This document shows, piece by piece, positions 44,795 through 52,573 of a stretch of DNA of 64,000 bases; position 1 is the first letter of the stretch, and every line of letters begins with the position of its first letter. The stretch lies in contig NZ_LSRP01000001.1 in the NCBI RefSeq assembly GCF_001885585.1, positions 124,001 to 188,000 of the forward strand. Direction: 5' to 3'. The stretch is from Pararhizobium antarcticum (GTDB lineage: Bacteria > Pseudomonadota > Alphaproteobacteria > Rhizobiales > Rhizobiaceae). Below the pieces are notes generated by a model. The model did not search any database. It saw only the letters and a list, made by a program, of their open reading frames with translations, and was not told the DNA's origin. The position numbers and the translations under genes were made by a program.

Positions 44795-46437
44795 GCAGGA
44801 TCCAGACCGTCTGCAAGGGCCGCAAAGACCTGCGCAACCGCATGCGCGCCCGGGTCCATGACGCCGTCGAGTTCGCGCTCGCCGATATAGGCAGAGCGAC
44901 CGGCCCTGGCCTTGCGCATCGATTGCGTCGCCTCGGCGCCCTTCGCGGCCGCCAGCGCAGCGGCGCGCAATCCCGTTTCAGCCAGTGCCTTCAGGGCCGG
45001 TTCGAGTGCGTCGACCATGGTGCGATCCCCCGGATGGGCGCCGCCATAAAATGTCATGCGCTCCAGACCCGACAGAAGTGCTGCCGGCATATCCGGCTTG
45101 GCGGCATATGCCTTTGCGGCAGCGGTGAAAAAGATCGACAGCAGCACACCGCTCGATCCACCCATGCTGGTGCCGAGCAGATCGCCGATCCGCGCCAACG
45201 TCGCTCCCCGGTCGGCAAGCGGAAGGCGCGCCGTCTGCGCCAGAATGCTGCGCGCACCGCCAGCCATCGTCGAGCCCGTATCGCCATCGCCAGCCTTGGC
45301 ATCGAGACGGTTGAGATCCGCTTCGAGTGCGACCAGACGATTGCAGACGAGAACGAGAACACGCTCGGCTGCAGCATCCGTGCTGGCTTCAACAGCACCT
45401 TCGCCAACCGCCCCCTGCGGCGCGGCGACGATCGCGATATCGTGGCAGGCAACCGCCGGGACCCAGGCATGCGGCGCAACGGGCGCGCGCAGCGCCTGTT
45501 CGCGCGCTGCATCGAGACGGACGAGAGAGAGCGAAAAGCCGTTCATGTTCAGCGCCGTCATCATCGGCGCCGGACCAATCGTCAGCGACACTGTCTTACC
45601 AAGCGGTCCGGCCAGAACCGCATTGGCAAGCAGCGTCATCTCGAGCGGCGGAACGGCACCGAGATTGTTGATCAGCAGGGCATGGGGCACATCCGGCGTC
45701 ATCTCGGCGGACAGGCGATCGATCATGGTTGCAAGAATGTCATCGGCCGGCTGGACGGCAATGCGCTCGATCCCCGGCTCGCCATGAATGCCAAGGCCGA
45801 GTTCACCCTCCTGCGGCCCGAGCCGGTCTTCAAACCCCTGGCCAGGGATGGAGCAAGAGGAAAACGACACGCCGAGAGAGACGATATCAAGCGCTACTGC
45901 CCTCGCAGCCGCTGCCACTTCCGCAAGACTGGCGCCGCTTTCAGCGAGATGACCGGCAATCTTGTGCACGAAGAGCGTGCCGGCGACACCGCGTGGCTGG
46001 TTGATCTCCGGAAGCGCAATATCGTCGGCAACGATGACCATCTCGACATCAAAACCTTCGGAACGGGCCTTCTCCGCCGCAAGACCGAAGTTCAGGCGGT
46101 CACCGGTGTAATTCTTGACGACCAGCAGGCAGCCCGGCCTGCCGGTCACGGCCCGGATCGCGGTCAGCACCGCATCGACACTGGGCGAGGCAAAGATTTC
46201 GCCGGACACCGCCGCCGTCAGCATGCCCCTGCCGACGAAACCGGCATGCGAGGGCTCATGGCCGGCACCGCCGCCGGAAATGACCGCAACACGGGACTTG
46301 TCCCAGTCGGCACGCAGGATCACCTTGATCTCCGGATAGCTGTCCAGCCGCGCCAGCATGCCGGCAGGCGTGGTTCGCAGCAGCCCGTCGAGCGCTTCGG
46401 TGACGATGTTTTCCTTGCGGTTGAAAAAGTGTTTCAT
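44791..46437 (-). CDS. Dihydroxyacetone kinase, ATP type (fused DhaK-DhaL)
   Basis: A 548-residue kinase with a DhaK domain (residues about 1-330; VISGGGAGHEPSHAGFVGRGML, VKNYTGDRLNFGLAAEKA, GLGIHGEPGIER) and a C-terminal DhaL-like ATP domain (about 360-545; LDAKAGDGDTGSTMAGG, GTSMGGSSGVLLSIFF, FYGGAHPGDRTMVDAL). This architecture uses ATP directly and needs no PTS. Its presence in the same operon as a full PTS-type kinase suggests either two energy routes or a different ketose substrate (for example a tetrulose). The start MKHFFNRKENIV is one of two close Met options. Confidence 0.9.
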   Translation of the reverse strand: MKHFFNRKENIVTEALDGLLRTTPAGMLARLDSYPEIKVILRADWDKSRVAVISGGGAGHEPSHAGFVGRGMLTAAVSGEIFASPSVDAVLTAIRAVTGRPGCLLVVKNYTGDRLNFGLAAEKARSEGFDVEMVIVADDIALPEINQPRGVAGTLFVHKIAGHLAESGASLAEVAAAARAVALDIVSLGVSFSSCSIPGQGFEDRLGPQEGELGLGIHGEPGIERIAVQPADDILATMIDRLSAEMTPDVPHALLINNLGAVPPLEMTLLANAVLAGPLGKTVSLTIGPAPMMTALNMNGFSLSLVRLDAAREQALRAPVAPHAWVPAVACHDIAIVAAPQGAVGEGAVEASTDAAAERVLVLVCNRLVALEADLNRLDAKAGDGDTGSTMAGGARSILAQTARLPLADRGATLARIGDLLGTSMGGSSGVLLSIFFTAAAKAYAAKPDMPAALLSGLERMTFYGGAHPGDRTMVDALEPALKALAETGLRAAALAAAKGAEATQSMRKARAGRSAYIGERELDGVMDPGAHAVAQVFAALADGLDPA

Positions 46438-46509
46438 CGCGTTCATCCAGTGTGTTTCCAATCGGCATCCTTTCCGCGCACGGGAAAGAAAGCAATCGCC
46501 TGTTCTGCA

Positions 46510-47520
46510 TCACATCAAGCGCTGCCCATCCGCACCGAAATAGAGCGGATCCTTCAGCGTCAAGGTGATATTGTCGCCCGGCTTGACCGGAACATAGGGA
46601 TTGGCGAGCGTCACCAGCTTGTGGCCGGCGATCCGCATGTGCAGGTGGCTCTGGTCTCCCAGATGTTCGATCCAGTCGATCTGGGCATTGGCATTGCCGT
46701 TGGCAGCCTGGATTTCCAGATGCTCGGTGCGGGCGCCGACCGTCTTTGTGCCCGGCGGCGCTTGCGCGCCCGGCACAAGCCCTGCCGGCAGGAGATTGAT
46801 GTGCGGTTGCCCGAGGCGTGCGGCGACATGCAGGTTGGCCGGATTGCTGTAGATGTCCCGCGGCGTGCCGATCTGCACCAGCTTTCCGCTATCGAGAATG
46901 CCGATCCGGTCGGCCATCGTCATCGCCTCGATCTGATCGTGGGTGACGTAGAGCATCGTCGAGCCGAGGTCCCGCTGGATGCGTTTCAGCTCCAGCCGCA
47001 ATTCACCCCGCAGCTTCGCATCGAGCGATGACAGCGGTTCGTCCATCAGGTAGATCGCCGGCTTGCGCACCAAAGCACGACCGATCGCGACGCGCTGCAT
47101 CTCACCACCCGACAGGCGCGTCGAACGGTTTTCCAGCTTGTGGTCGATCCGCACCATGCCGGCGACTTCCCGGACGCGTCGATCGATCTCGTCTGCGGAC
47201 AGCCGCCGCGCCGGAGACCGCAGGGGAAAGGCGAGGTTTTCGTAGACGGTCAGATGCGGATAGAGCGAATATTGCTGGAAGACGAAGGCGACGTCGCGAC
47301 TGGCAGGGGCAAGGCTTGCCATGTCCTGTCCGCCGATCGTCACCCGGCCGCTGTCCGGCTTTTCCAGCCCGGCGATCAGCCGCAGCGTCGTCGTCTTGCC
47401 GGCACCGGTCGGCCCGAGCAAGACGACGAATTCGCCATCACGGATCGTCAGCGTCAGATCCTGCACGGCCAGATTGTCAGCGAAGGACTTGGAGATGGAT
47501 TGAAGCGTAACTTCAGCCAT
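46510..47520 (-). CDS. ABC transporter ATP-binding protein (GlpT-like)
   Basis: A 336-residue CUT1-type ATPase: Walker A GPTGAGKTTTLRLIAGLE near residue 37, VFQQYSLYPHLTVYEN, signature LSGGEMQRVAIGRAL, Walker B IYLMDEPLSSLDAKLR, with a C-terminal OB-fold domain. It is the second of two adjacent, non-identical ATPases, overlapping the first by eight bases. Paired ATPases of this kind characterise the rhizobial GlpSTPQUV glycerol transporter. The start is MAEVTLQSISKSF; the upstream extension lies inside the other ATPase gene. Confidence 0.88.
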   Translation of the reverse strand: MAEVTLQSISKSFADNLAVQDLTLTIRDGEFVVLLGPTGAGKTTTLRLIAGLEKPDSGRVTIGGQDMASLAPASRDVAFVFQQYSLYPHLTVYENLAFPLRSPARRLSADEIDRRVREVAGMVRIDHKLENRSTRLSGGEMQRVAIGRALVRKPAIYLMDEPLSSLDAKLRGELRLELKRIQRDLGSTMLYVTHDQIEAMTMADRIGILDSGKLVQIGTPRDIYSNPANLHVAARLGQPHINLLPAGLVPGAQAPPGTKTVGARTEHLEIQAANGNANAQIDWIEHLGDQSHLHMRIAGHKLVTLANPYVPVKPGDNITLTLKDPLYFGADGQRLM

Positions 47521-48610
47521 GACGGGCCTCCGTATGAAGCGAGGACAGGACGGCGCGACCGGAAGCGCAGTCGAACAGGGAGAGTTTTTCACTGTTGAGT
47601 TCGAGGCCGACGGTCTCACCGATCCTGAACGTCCGGTCGGCCGGCACGCGTGCCTTCAGGAGACCCTTGCCGGTTTCGACGGCAACGATCTGGTTGGTGC
47701 CGAGATATTCGGCCCCATAGACAGAACCGCGCAGCGCAGCGCTGTCGCTGAAACGGATGTGTTCCGGTCGCACGCCGAGCGCCAGTTCACCGGGTGCCAG
47801 ATCCTGATGCACTTCCGGCAGCGCGACGTCCACGCCTTCGAGCGAGATCGAACGATCACCCTTCTGAACCCCTGCCGTGAACTTCAGGAAGTTCATCGGC
47901 GGCGAGCCGATGAAATCAGCGACATACATCGAGGCCGGGCGATTGTAGATTTCCTGCGGCGTGCCGAACTGCTCGATGATGCCATGGTTCATGACGGCGA
48001 TCTTGTCGGCCATCGCCATCGCCTCGTGCTGGTCATGGGTGACGTAGACCGTCGTCGCATGGATGCGGTTGTGCAACTCGCGCAATTCATGGACCATGAC
48101 CTCCCGGAACTCCGCATCGAGCGTACCGAGCGGCTCGTCCATCAAGAAGCACTTCGGCCGTCGCACGATCGCCCGGCCCAGCGCCACCCGCTGGCGGTCA
48201 CCGCCGGCAAGGCCTGAGACGGACTTGTCGAGGATGTGACCGATCTGCAGCAGCTTTGCCGTTTCCTCGACCCGCGTCCTGATCTCCGCCTTCGACACGC
48301 CCTGGCTCAGCAGCGGAAAACCGATATTCTTGCGCACATTCATATGCGGGTAGAGGGCAAAAAGCTGGAACACGAAGGCGATGTCGCGGGCGCTGGCCCT
48401 GTTGAAGCTGACATCCTCGCCATCAAGAAAGATCTGGCCGCTGGTCGGCAGTTCCAGCCCGGCGATCATCCGTAGCGTCGTCGTCTTGCCGCAGCCCGAC
48501 GGCCCGAGAAGCGCCAGGAATTCGCCATCGGCAACCGTGAAGCTCGAATCCTGCACCGCGACGAACTCGCCGAAGGCTTTCCGCAGATTGTCTACCCTGA
48601 TCTCGGCCAT
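47513..48610 (-). CDS. ABC transporter ATP-binding protein (GlpS-like)
   Basis: A 365-residue ATPase with Walker A GPSGCGKTTTLRMIAGLE, VFQLFALYPHMNVRKN, the variant signature LAGGDRQRVALGRAI (LAGGD in place of LSGGQ), and Walker B FLMDEPLGTLDAEFR (Gly-Thr instead of the usual Ser-Asn). The atypical signature suggests that it forms a heterodimer with the more canonical partner encoded next. It has the C-terminal OB-fold domain and starts four bases after the small membrane protein gene. Confidence 0.88.
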   Translation of the reverse strand: MAEIRVDNLRKAFGEFVAVQDSSFTVADGEFLALLGPSGCGKTTTLRMIAGLELPTSGQIFLDGEDVSFNRASARDIAFVFQLFALYPHMNVRKNIGFPLLSQGVSKAEIRTRVEETAKLLQIGHILDKSVSGLAGGDRQRVALGRAIVRRPKCFLMDEPLGTLDAEFREVMVHELRELHNRIHATTVYVTHDQHEAMAMADKIAVMNHGIIEQFGTPQEIYNRPASMYVADFIGSPPMNFLKFTAGVQKGDRSISLEGVDVALPEVHQDLAPGELALGVRPEHIRFSDSAALRGSVYGAEYLGTNQIVAVETGKGLLKARVPADRTFRIGETVGLELNSEKLSLFDCASGRAVLSSLHTEARHG

Positions 48611-48613
48611 GGC

Positions 48614-48820
48614 TCACTCCGGAAATTTCGAGACAATGATGAACATCACGGTCCCCGCAAGAAGCGTGACCAGCGAATAGGTGTAGAGAACCAGCGCAAA
48701 CGGCTGGAACAGCATCAGGAAGCCGACGGCAATCAGGGCCGTGGCGATGTTCTCCATCGGTCCGCGCCGAAGGAAGAAGGGACGTTTGGGCTTGGCGGGA
48801 GGGGTGGTCTCGTTGGTCAT
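48614..48820 (-). CDS. 68-residue membrane protein of the ABC transporter operon (GlpU-like)
   Basis: A very short gene. A basic, proline-rich N terminus (PPAKPKRPFFLRRGP) precedes two close hydrophobic segments (IATALIAVGFLMLFQPFALV and YTYSLVTLLAGTVMFIIVS), ending in KFPE. The basic start predicts both ends in the cytoplasm. It overlaps the upstream permease by four bases and ends three bases before the ATPase start, so translation is coupled. A small membrane protein of unknown role is also found at this place in rhizobial glycerol transporters; I infer equivalence from position. Confidence 0.8.
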   Translation of the reverse strand: MTNETTPPAKPKRPFFLRRGPMENIATALIAVGFLMLFQPFALVLYTYSLVTLLAGTVMFIIVSKFPE

Positions 48821-49770
48821 TTGCGAACCGCTCCGAAGGTGATGCCGCGCAGGAGCTGCTTGCGCAGGAGAATAGTGAAGACAAGGATCGGCACGAGGAA
48901 GATCGTCGTTCCCGCAGCCACCGCCGGCCAGTCCTGCCCGCCCTCGCCGATGATCGTCGGAATGAAGGGCGGGGCCGTCTGCGCCGAACCCGAGGTCAAA
49001 AGAACCGCGAAGGCATATTCGTTCCAGGCGAAGATCAGGCAGAAGATCGCCGTTGCTGCGATACCGGTCGTCGCCTGCGGCAAAACCACCTTGCGGAAAG
49101 CCTGCAGCCGCGTGTAGCCGTCGATCATCGCCGCTTCCTCGTATTCCCTGGGGATTTCGTCGATGAAGCCCTTGAGCAGCCAGACGGCGAGCGAAACGTT
49201 GACCGCGGTATAGAGCAGGATCATGCCGAGCGCCGTGTCGGACAGGCCAAGCTCGCGATACATGAGGTAGATCGGGATCGCCACGGCAATCGGCGGCATC
49301 ATGCGCGTCGACAGGATGAAGAACAGGATATCGTCGGCCAGCGGCACCTTGAAGCGCGAGAAACCATAGGCCGAAAGCGTGCCGAGGAAAACCGCAAGAA
49401 AGGTCGAACCGAAGGCGATGATCAGCGAATTCTGGAACCGCGGCCAGTAATTGGACGGTCCCGCGATCACCATGTTGCGGTTTCGGGTGATCTCGTCGCA
49501 GGTCGAGACCGGCGCACCGAGCGACTGGATATACTCCGGTGTCTGGCGGGTCCGCGTCGTGAAGAGATTGCAATACCCTTCCAGCGTCGGCTGAAAGACG
49601 ACCTTCGGCGGATAGCTGATCGAATCCGGTGGCGACTTGAAGCTGGTCAGGAAAATCCAGGCGAGCGGCACCATGGTGATGATCGCGTAGAGAATGATGA
49701 TCGCACCGGCGATGCGCTTGCTTGTCTGGCTCGGTTCGACGACGGAATGGGCGGTGTTTGCGGTGCTCAT
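48817..49770 (-). CDS. ABC transporter permease (MalG type)
   Basis: A 317-residue permease with about six spans. The EAA loop reads REYEEAAMIDGYTRLQAFRKVVLPQATTG. An unusually long periplasmic loop follows the first span (residues about 45-100, including NLFTTRTRQTPEYIQSLGAP), a feature of this polyol/glycerol subgroup. Four-base overlaps join it to the other permease and to the 68-residue protein. Confidence 0.92.
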   Translation of the reverse strand: MSTANTAHSVVEPSQTSKRIAGAIIILYAIITMVPLAWIFLTSFKSPPDSISYPPKVVFQPTLEGYCNLFTTRTRQTPEYIQSLGAPVSTCDEITRNRNMVIAGPSNYWPRFQNSLIIAFGSTFLAVFLGTLSAYGFSRFKVPLADDILFFILSTRMMPPIAVAIPIYLMYRELGLSDTALGMILLYTAVNVSLAVWLLKGFIDEIPREYEEAAMIDGYTRLQAFRKVVLPQATTGIAATAIFCLIFAWNEYAFAVLLTSGSAQTAPPFIPTIIGEGGQDWPAVAAGTTIFLVPILVFTILLRKQLLRGITFGAVRK

Positions 49771-50741
49771 CGTTGTTTCACCCTGTTCAGCGCTTTGACA
49801 TAGATGTTGGCAAGCCCGAAGACGGCAACGAAAAGGATGATGGCGAAAGCCGAGGCCCGGCCGGTGCGCCAGCTTTCAAACGCCTCGCGCTTCAGGGTGA
49901 TCGAGGCGACTTCGGTCGTCGACCCCGGTCCGCCGCCGGTCAGAAGCACGACCATGTCGAACATCTTGAAATTCTCGATTGCCCGGAAGAGAACCGCAAG
50001 CATGATGAAGGGCAGCGCCATCGGCACGGTGATCGACCAGAACTGCCGCCAGGCAGACGCCCGGTCCACTTCCGCCGCCTCGTAGATATAGTCCGGTATG
50101 GAGCGCAGCCCGGCCAGGCAGATCAGCATCACATAGGGCGTCCACATCCAGGTATCGACGATGATGATCGCCCAGGGGGACAGCGTCACGGAGCCGAGCA
50201 TCTGGAAGGACGAGGGTTCCACGCCAGTAAAGAAGGCATAGACATAGTTAAACAGGCCGATCTGCGGCTGGTAGAGAAACCGCCAGAAATTGCCGACCAC
50301 CGCCGGCGACAGCATCATCGGAATGAGGATGACGGTCGTCCAGAAGGCATGGCCGCGAAACTTGCGGTCGATCAGGTAGGCGAGCGCAAAGCCGATCAGC
50401 ATCTGCAGCAGGATCGTCCAGAAAACGAAATGCGCCGTCGTCTGCATGGCCTGCCAGATATCCGGATCCGTCAGCACCCGCTGGTAATTGCTGAAACCAA
50501 CACCCTCGATCTCGGCATTCGGGCGGTTTGCCCGGAAATTCGTGAAGGACAGATAGACCGCCCAGATCAGCGGAAAGATGTTGATGGCGAGAAGCAGCAC
50601 GATCGTCGGCAGGATGAAGAGCCAGGCGATCGAGCGATCGGACAGGCCGCGGACACGGTAGACAAGCGGCACGGGCGTTGCCCGCACGGCCTTCTCCGCA
50701 GCTTTGTCCAGAAGGGTTGTATTGTTATCGGTCACGGGCAT
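49767..50741 (-). CDS. ABC transporter permease (MalF type)
   Basis: A 324-residue permease: polar N-terminal 40 residues, then about six spans (WLFILPTIVLLLAINIFPLIWAVYLSFTNF first). The EAA loop is DYIYEAAEVDRASAWRQFWSITVPMA; LLTGGGPGSTTEV is the CUT1 pattern. The start MPVTDNNTTL sits 78 bases after the binding-protein gene, a gap with a hairpin. It overlaps the second permease by ATGA. Confidence 0.92.
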   Translation of the reverse strand: MPVTDNNTTLLDKAAEKAVRATPVPLVYRVRGLSDRSIAWLFILPTIVLLLAINIFPLIWAVYLSFTNFRANRPNAEIEGVGFSNYQRVLTDPDIWQAMQTTAHFVFWTILLQMLIGFALAYLIDRKFRGHAFWTTVILIPMMLSPAVVGNFWRFLYQPQIGLFNYVYAFFTGVEPSSFQMLGSVTLSPWAIIIVDTWMWTPYVMLICLAGLRSIPDYIYEAAEVDRASAWRQFWSITVPMALPFIMLAVLFRAIENFKMFDMVVLLTGGGPGSTTEVASITLKREAFESWRTGRASAFAIILFVAVFGLANIYVKALNRVKQR

Positions 50742-50780
50742 CACCTGGAATGAAGAAACGGCACCACATCGGGAAGCGGC

Positions 50781-50802
50781 CGCCCAGCCCTGAAGCCGGG
50801 CG
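50781..50802 (-). promoter_or_regulatory. Intercistronic hairpin after the binding-protein gene
   Basis: CGCCC at 50781-50785 pairs with GGGCG at 50798-50802, with two further inner pairs across a mismatch. There is no T run, so this is more likely a message-stabilising stem than a terminator. The sugar operon at 34355 has a similar arrangement. Confidence 0.35.
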
Positions 50803-50819
50803 ACCATTCCGGGAGGATG

Positions 50820-52145
50820 TCAGAGTTTCCCGTCGTCTTCGAAGACTTCGGTCCAGTCCTTGACCAGCCCGTCGAGGGCTTCCTTGGCCGTGCCCTGGTC
50901 GGCCACGACATAGTCATGCAGGCGTTTCTGTGTTGCCTGCAGCAGGATGGCGTAGGACGGTTCCTGCCAGAAGTCCTGCACCTGGTTCATGGCGACGAGG
51001 AAGTCGGCCGCAAACGGCTGGCTATCCTTGAAGGACGGATCGTTCAACACCGCATTGTGCACGGCATAACCGCCGAGCGACCACCACTTCTTCTGCACGT
51101 CGGGCTGCGCGAACCATTTGATATAGGCAAGCGCACCATCCATGTTGTCGGTGTTGGCAACGACAGAAATCCCCTGCCCGCCCAGCGTCGACGCATTCGT
51201 CGTGCCCTTTGGATTGTTGAAGAAGCCGATCTTGTCGCCGCCGACATTCTCGTCCTTGACGAGGCCGGGGAAGAACGCAAACCAGTTCATCGCCATTGCC
51301 GCCTGGCCGGATTTGAACGCATCGAGCGTCTCACCCATATAGGCGTCGGTATAACCCGGCGGCGTGCAGCACTTGTAGAGTTCCTTGTATTCCTCTAGCC
51401 CCTTGATGGCATCGGCGGAGTTGACGGCGCCTTCCATGTCGTACTTGCCGGGTGTCATCTCATACTTGAAACCATTGGCATAAAGCGCCTGCGTTGCGCC
51501 CATGGTAATGCCTTCTGAAGCGCGCTCCGTGAAGATCGCCGCGCCATAGACCTTCTTGCCGTCGATGTCCTTGCCGTTGAAGAACTTCGCCGTTTCCAGC
51601 AGTTCCGGCCAGGTCGTCGGCGGCACCAGGTCACGGCCGGTCGCAGCCTTGAATTCGGCCTGGATTTCCGGCTTGGCGAACCAGTCCTTGCGATAGAACC
51701 AGGCATTGGCGTCACCCATGGCCGGCAATGCCCAATAGTTCGGCGTGCCCTTCGGCCAGGTCGAATAGGCGTTGACCGCCGCCTGGGCGAAATCGCTCAT
51801 CTTGATTCCTTCCTTGTCGAAGAAATCGTTGAGCTTGACGTAATACCCGTTCTCGGCGGAACCGCCGAGCCACTGGCTGTCGCCGATCAGAAGATCGCAG
51901 AGCTTGCCGCCGGCATTGAGTTCATTGAGAATGCGATCGGCGAAGTTCGGCCATGGCACGAACTCGAATTTCATGTCGGTGCCCGATTGCGCCGTGAAAT
52001 CCTTGGAAAGCTCGACCAGTGCATTTGCCGGATCCCATGCCGCCCAGCACAAGGTGAGCTCGGCTGCCTGCGATGCGCTTGGCGCCACGGTCGAAAGCGT
52101 CAGCGCCGTTGTTGCCCCCAAAAGGGCCTTGGTCATTTTCCGCAT
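50820..52145 (-). CDS. ABC transporter substrate-binding protein (glycerol/polyol type)
   Basis: A 441-residue family-1 binding protein with a signal peptide (residues 1-about 28: KMTKALLGATTALTLSTVAPSASQAAE). The mature protein begins LTLCWAAWDPANALVELS and includes WALPAMGDANAWFYRKDWF and MAMNWFAFFPGL, a pattern of the glycerol/erythritol-like transporter group. Two cysteines lie side by side (YKCCTPPGY near residue 260). It is the first gene of the operon that ends with dhaK, so the likely cargo is glycerol, dihydroxyacetone or a related small polyol. Confidence 0.88.
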   Translation of the reverse strand: MRKMTKALLGATTALTLSTVAPSASQAAELTLCWAAWDPANALVELSKDFTAQSGTDMKFEFVPWPNFADRILNELNAGGKLCDLLIGDSQWLGGSAENGYYVKLNDFFDKEGIKMSDFAQAAVNAYSTWPKGTPNYWALPAMGDANAWFYRKDWFAKPEIQAEFKAATGRDLVPPTTWPELLETAKFFNGKDIDGKKVYGAAIFTERASEGITMGATQALYANGFKYEMTPGKYDMEGAVNSADAIKGLEEYKELYKCCTPPGYTDAYMGETLDAFKSGQAAMAMNWFAFFPGLVKDENVGGDKIGFFNNPKGTTNASTLGGQGISVVANTDNMDGALAYIKWFAQPDVQKKWWSLGGYAVHNAVLNDPSFKDSQPFAADFLVAMNQVQDFWQEPSYAILLQATQKRLHDYVVADQGTAKEALDGLVKDWTEVFEDDGKL

Positions 52146-52329
52146 GTATTCCTCCCAGATACAGAGACAGGCACCACGCCGGTCTCGGGAATTCCCATTC
52201 TCCGCGCGGGACTTGGCCCTGGTTCAAAAGGGCGCAAGGCTGCGCGACTGCCATCCGCCGGGGCCGCCATCAAACATCATAGATTTTACCGAGCTCCCCG
52301 CCCTTCGCCCGCCATCTGCGTTTCCGCCG

Positions 52330-52369
52330 TGTTGAGCAATATGTTTAGTGATATTGATTTTACTCAACA
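52330..52369. repeat. Nested inverted repeat, candidate operator of the dha operon
   Basis: Outer arms TGTTGAG (52330-52336) and CTCAACA (52363-52369) enclose inner arms CAATAT (52337-52342) and ATATTG (52351-52356). The AT-rich element lies about 185 bases before the operon start codon. The arms resemble paired operator half-sites more than a terminator, since no T run follows. Confidence 0.5.
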
Positions 52370-52500
52370 TGGCAAGAGGCAATCGTTGCTGCACTGCACC
52401 CATACGGTTAAGGGGATGGACGCCGAAAATCTCTGGGTAAAAAATAACATCGGCTAAACAATTAGTTCAGGCGGGCTGTTGCATTGCGCAGTCGCGAAAC

Positions 52501-52530
52501 AAAAAATCCCCGAACGCGGTTGGCGTTCGG
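52501..52530 (-). terminator. Intrinsic terminator of purU
   Basis: On the minus strand CCGAACGC and GCGTTCGG form a perfect eight-base stem with a five-base loop, followed by GGA and a run of six Ts. It begins 44 bases after the purU stop and closes the glxB-purU transcription unit. Confidence 0.85.
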
Positions 52531-52573
52531 AGATCAGGTCGTTCAGCGCTGGCCGGTGTTGGAAAACGCCGGA

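Larger units (their letters stand above)
52146..52573 (-). promoter_or_regulatory. Promoter region of the dha/ABC operon
   Basis: These 428 gene-free bases separate the start of the binding-protein gene from the end of purU. They hold the purU terminator (52501-52530), an AT-rich block with a nested inverted repeat (52330-52369), and a GC-rich proximal part with no clear element apart from the ribosome-site region. No regulator gene is adjacent. Confidence 0.6.

Noticed and set aside
44156-46437. The two DHA kinase sets as a recent duplication or assembly artefact
   Set aside because: The fused kinase and the separate DhaK/DhaL share motifs but diverge strongly outside them, and they belong to different known subfamilies (ATP type and PTS type).
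44842-47031. A 729-codon plus-strand open frame opposite the fused DHA kinase and an ATPase
   Set aside because: It lies wholly opposite two genes with clear catalytic motifs; its composition is that of the complement of coding DNA.
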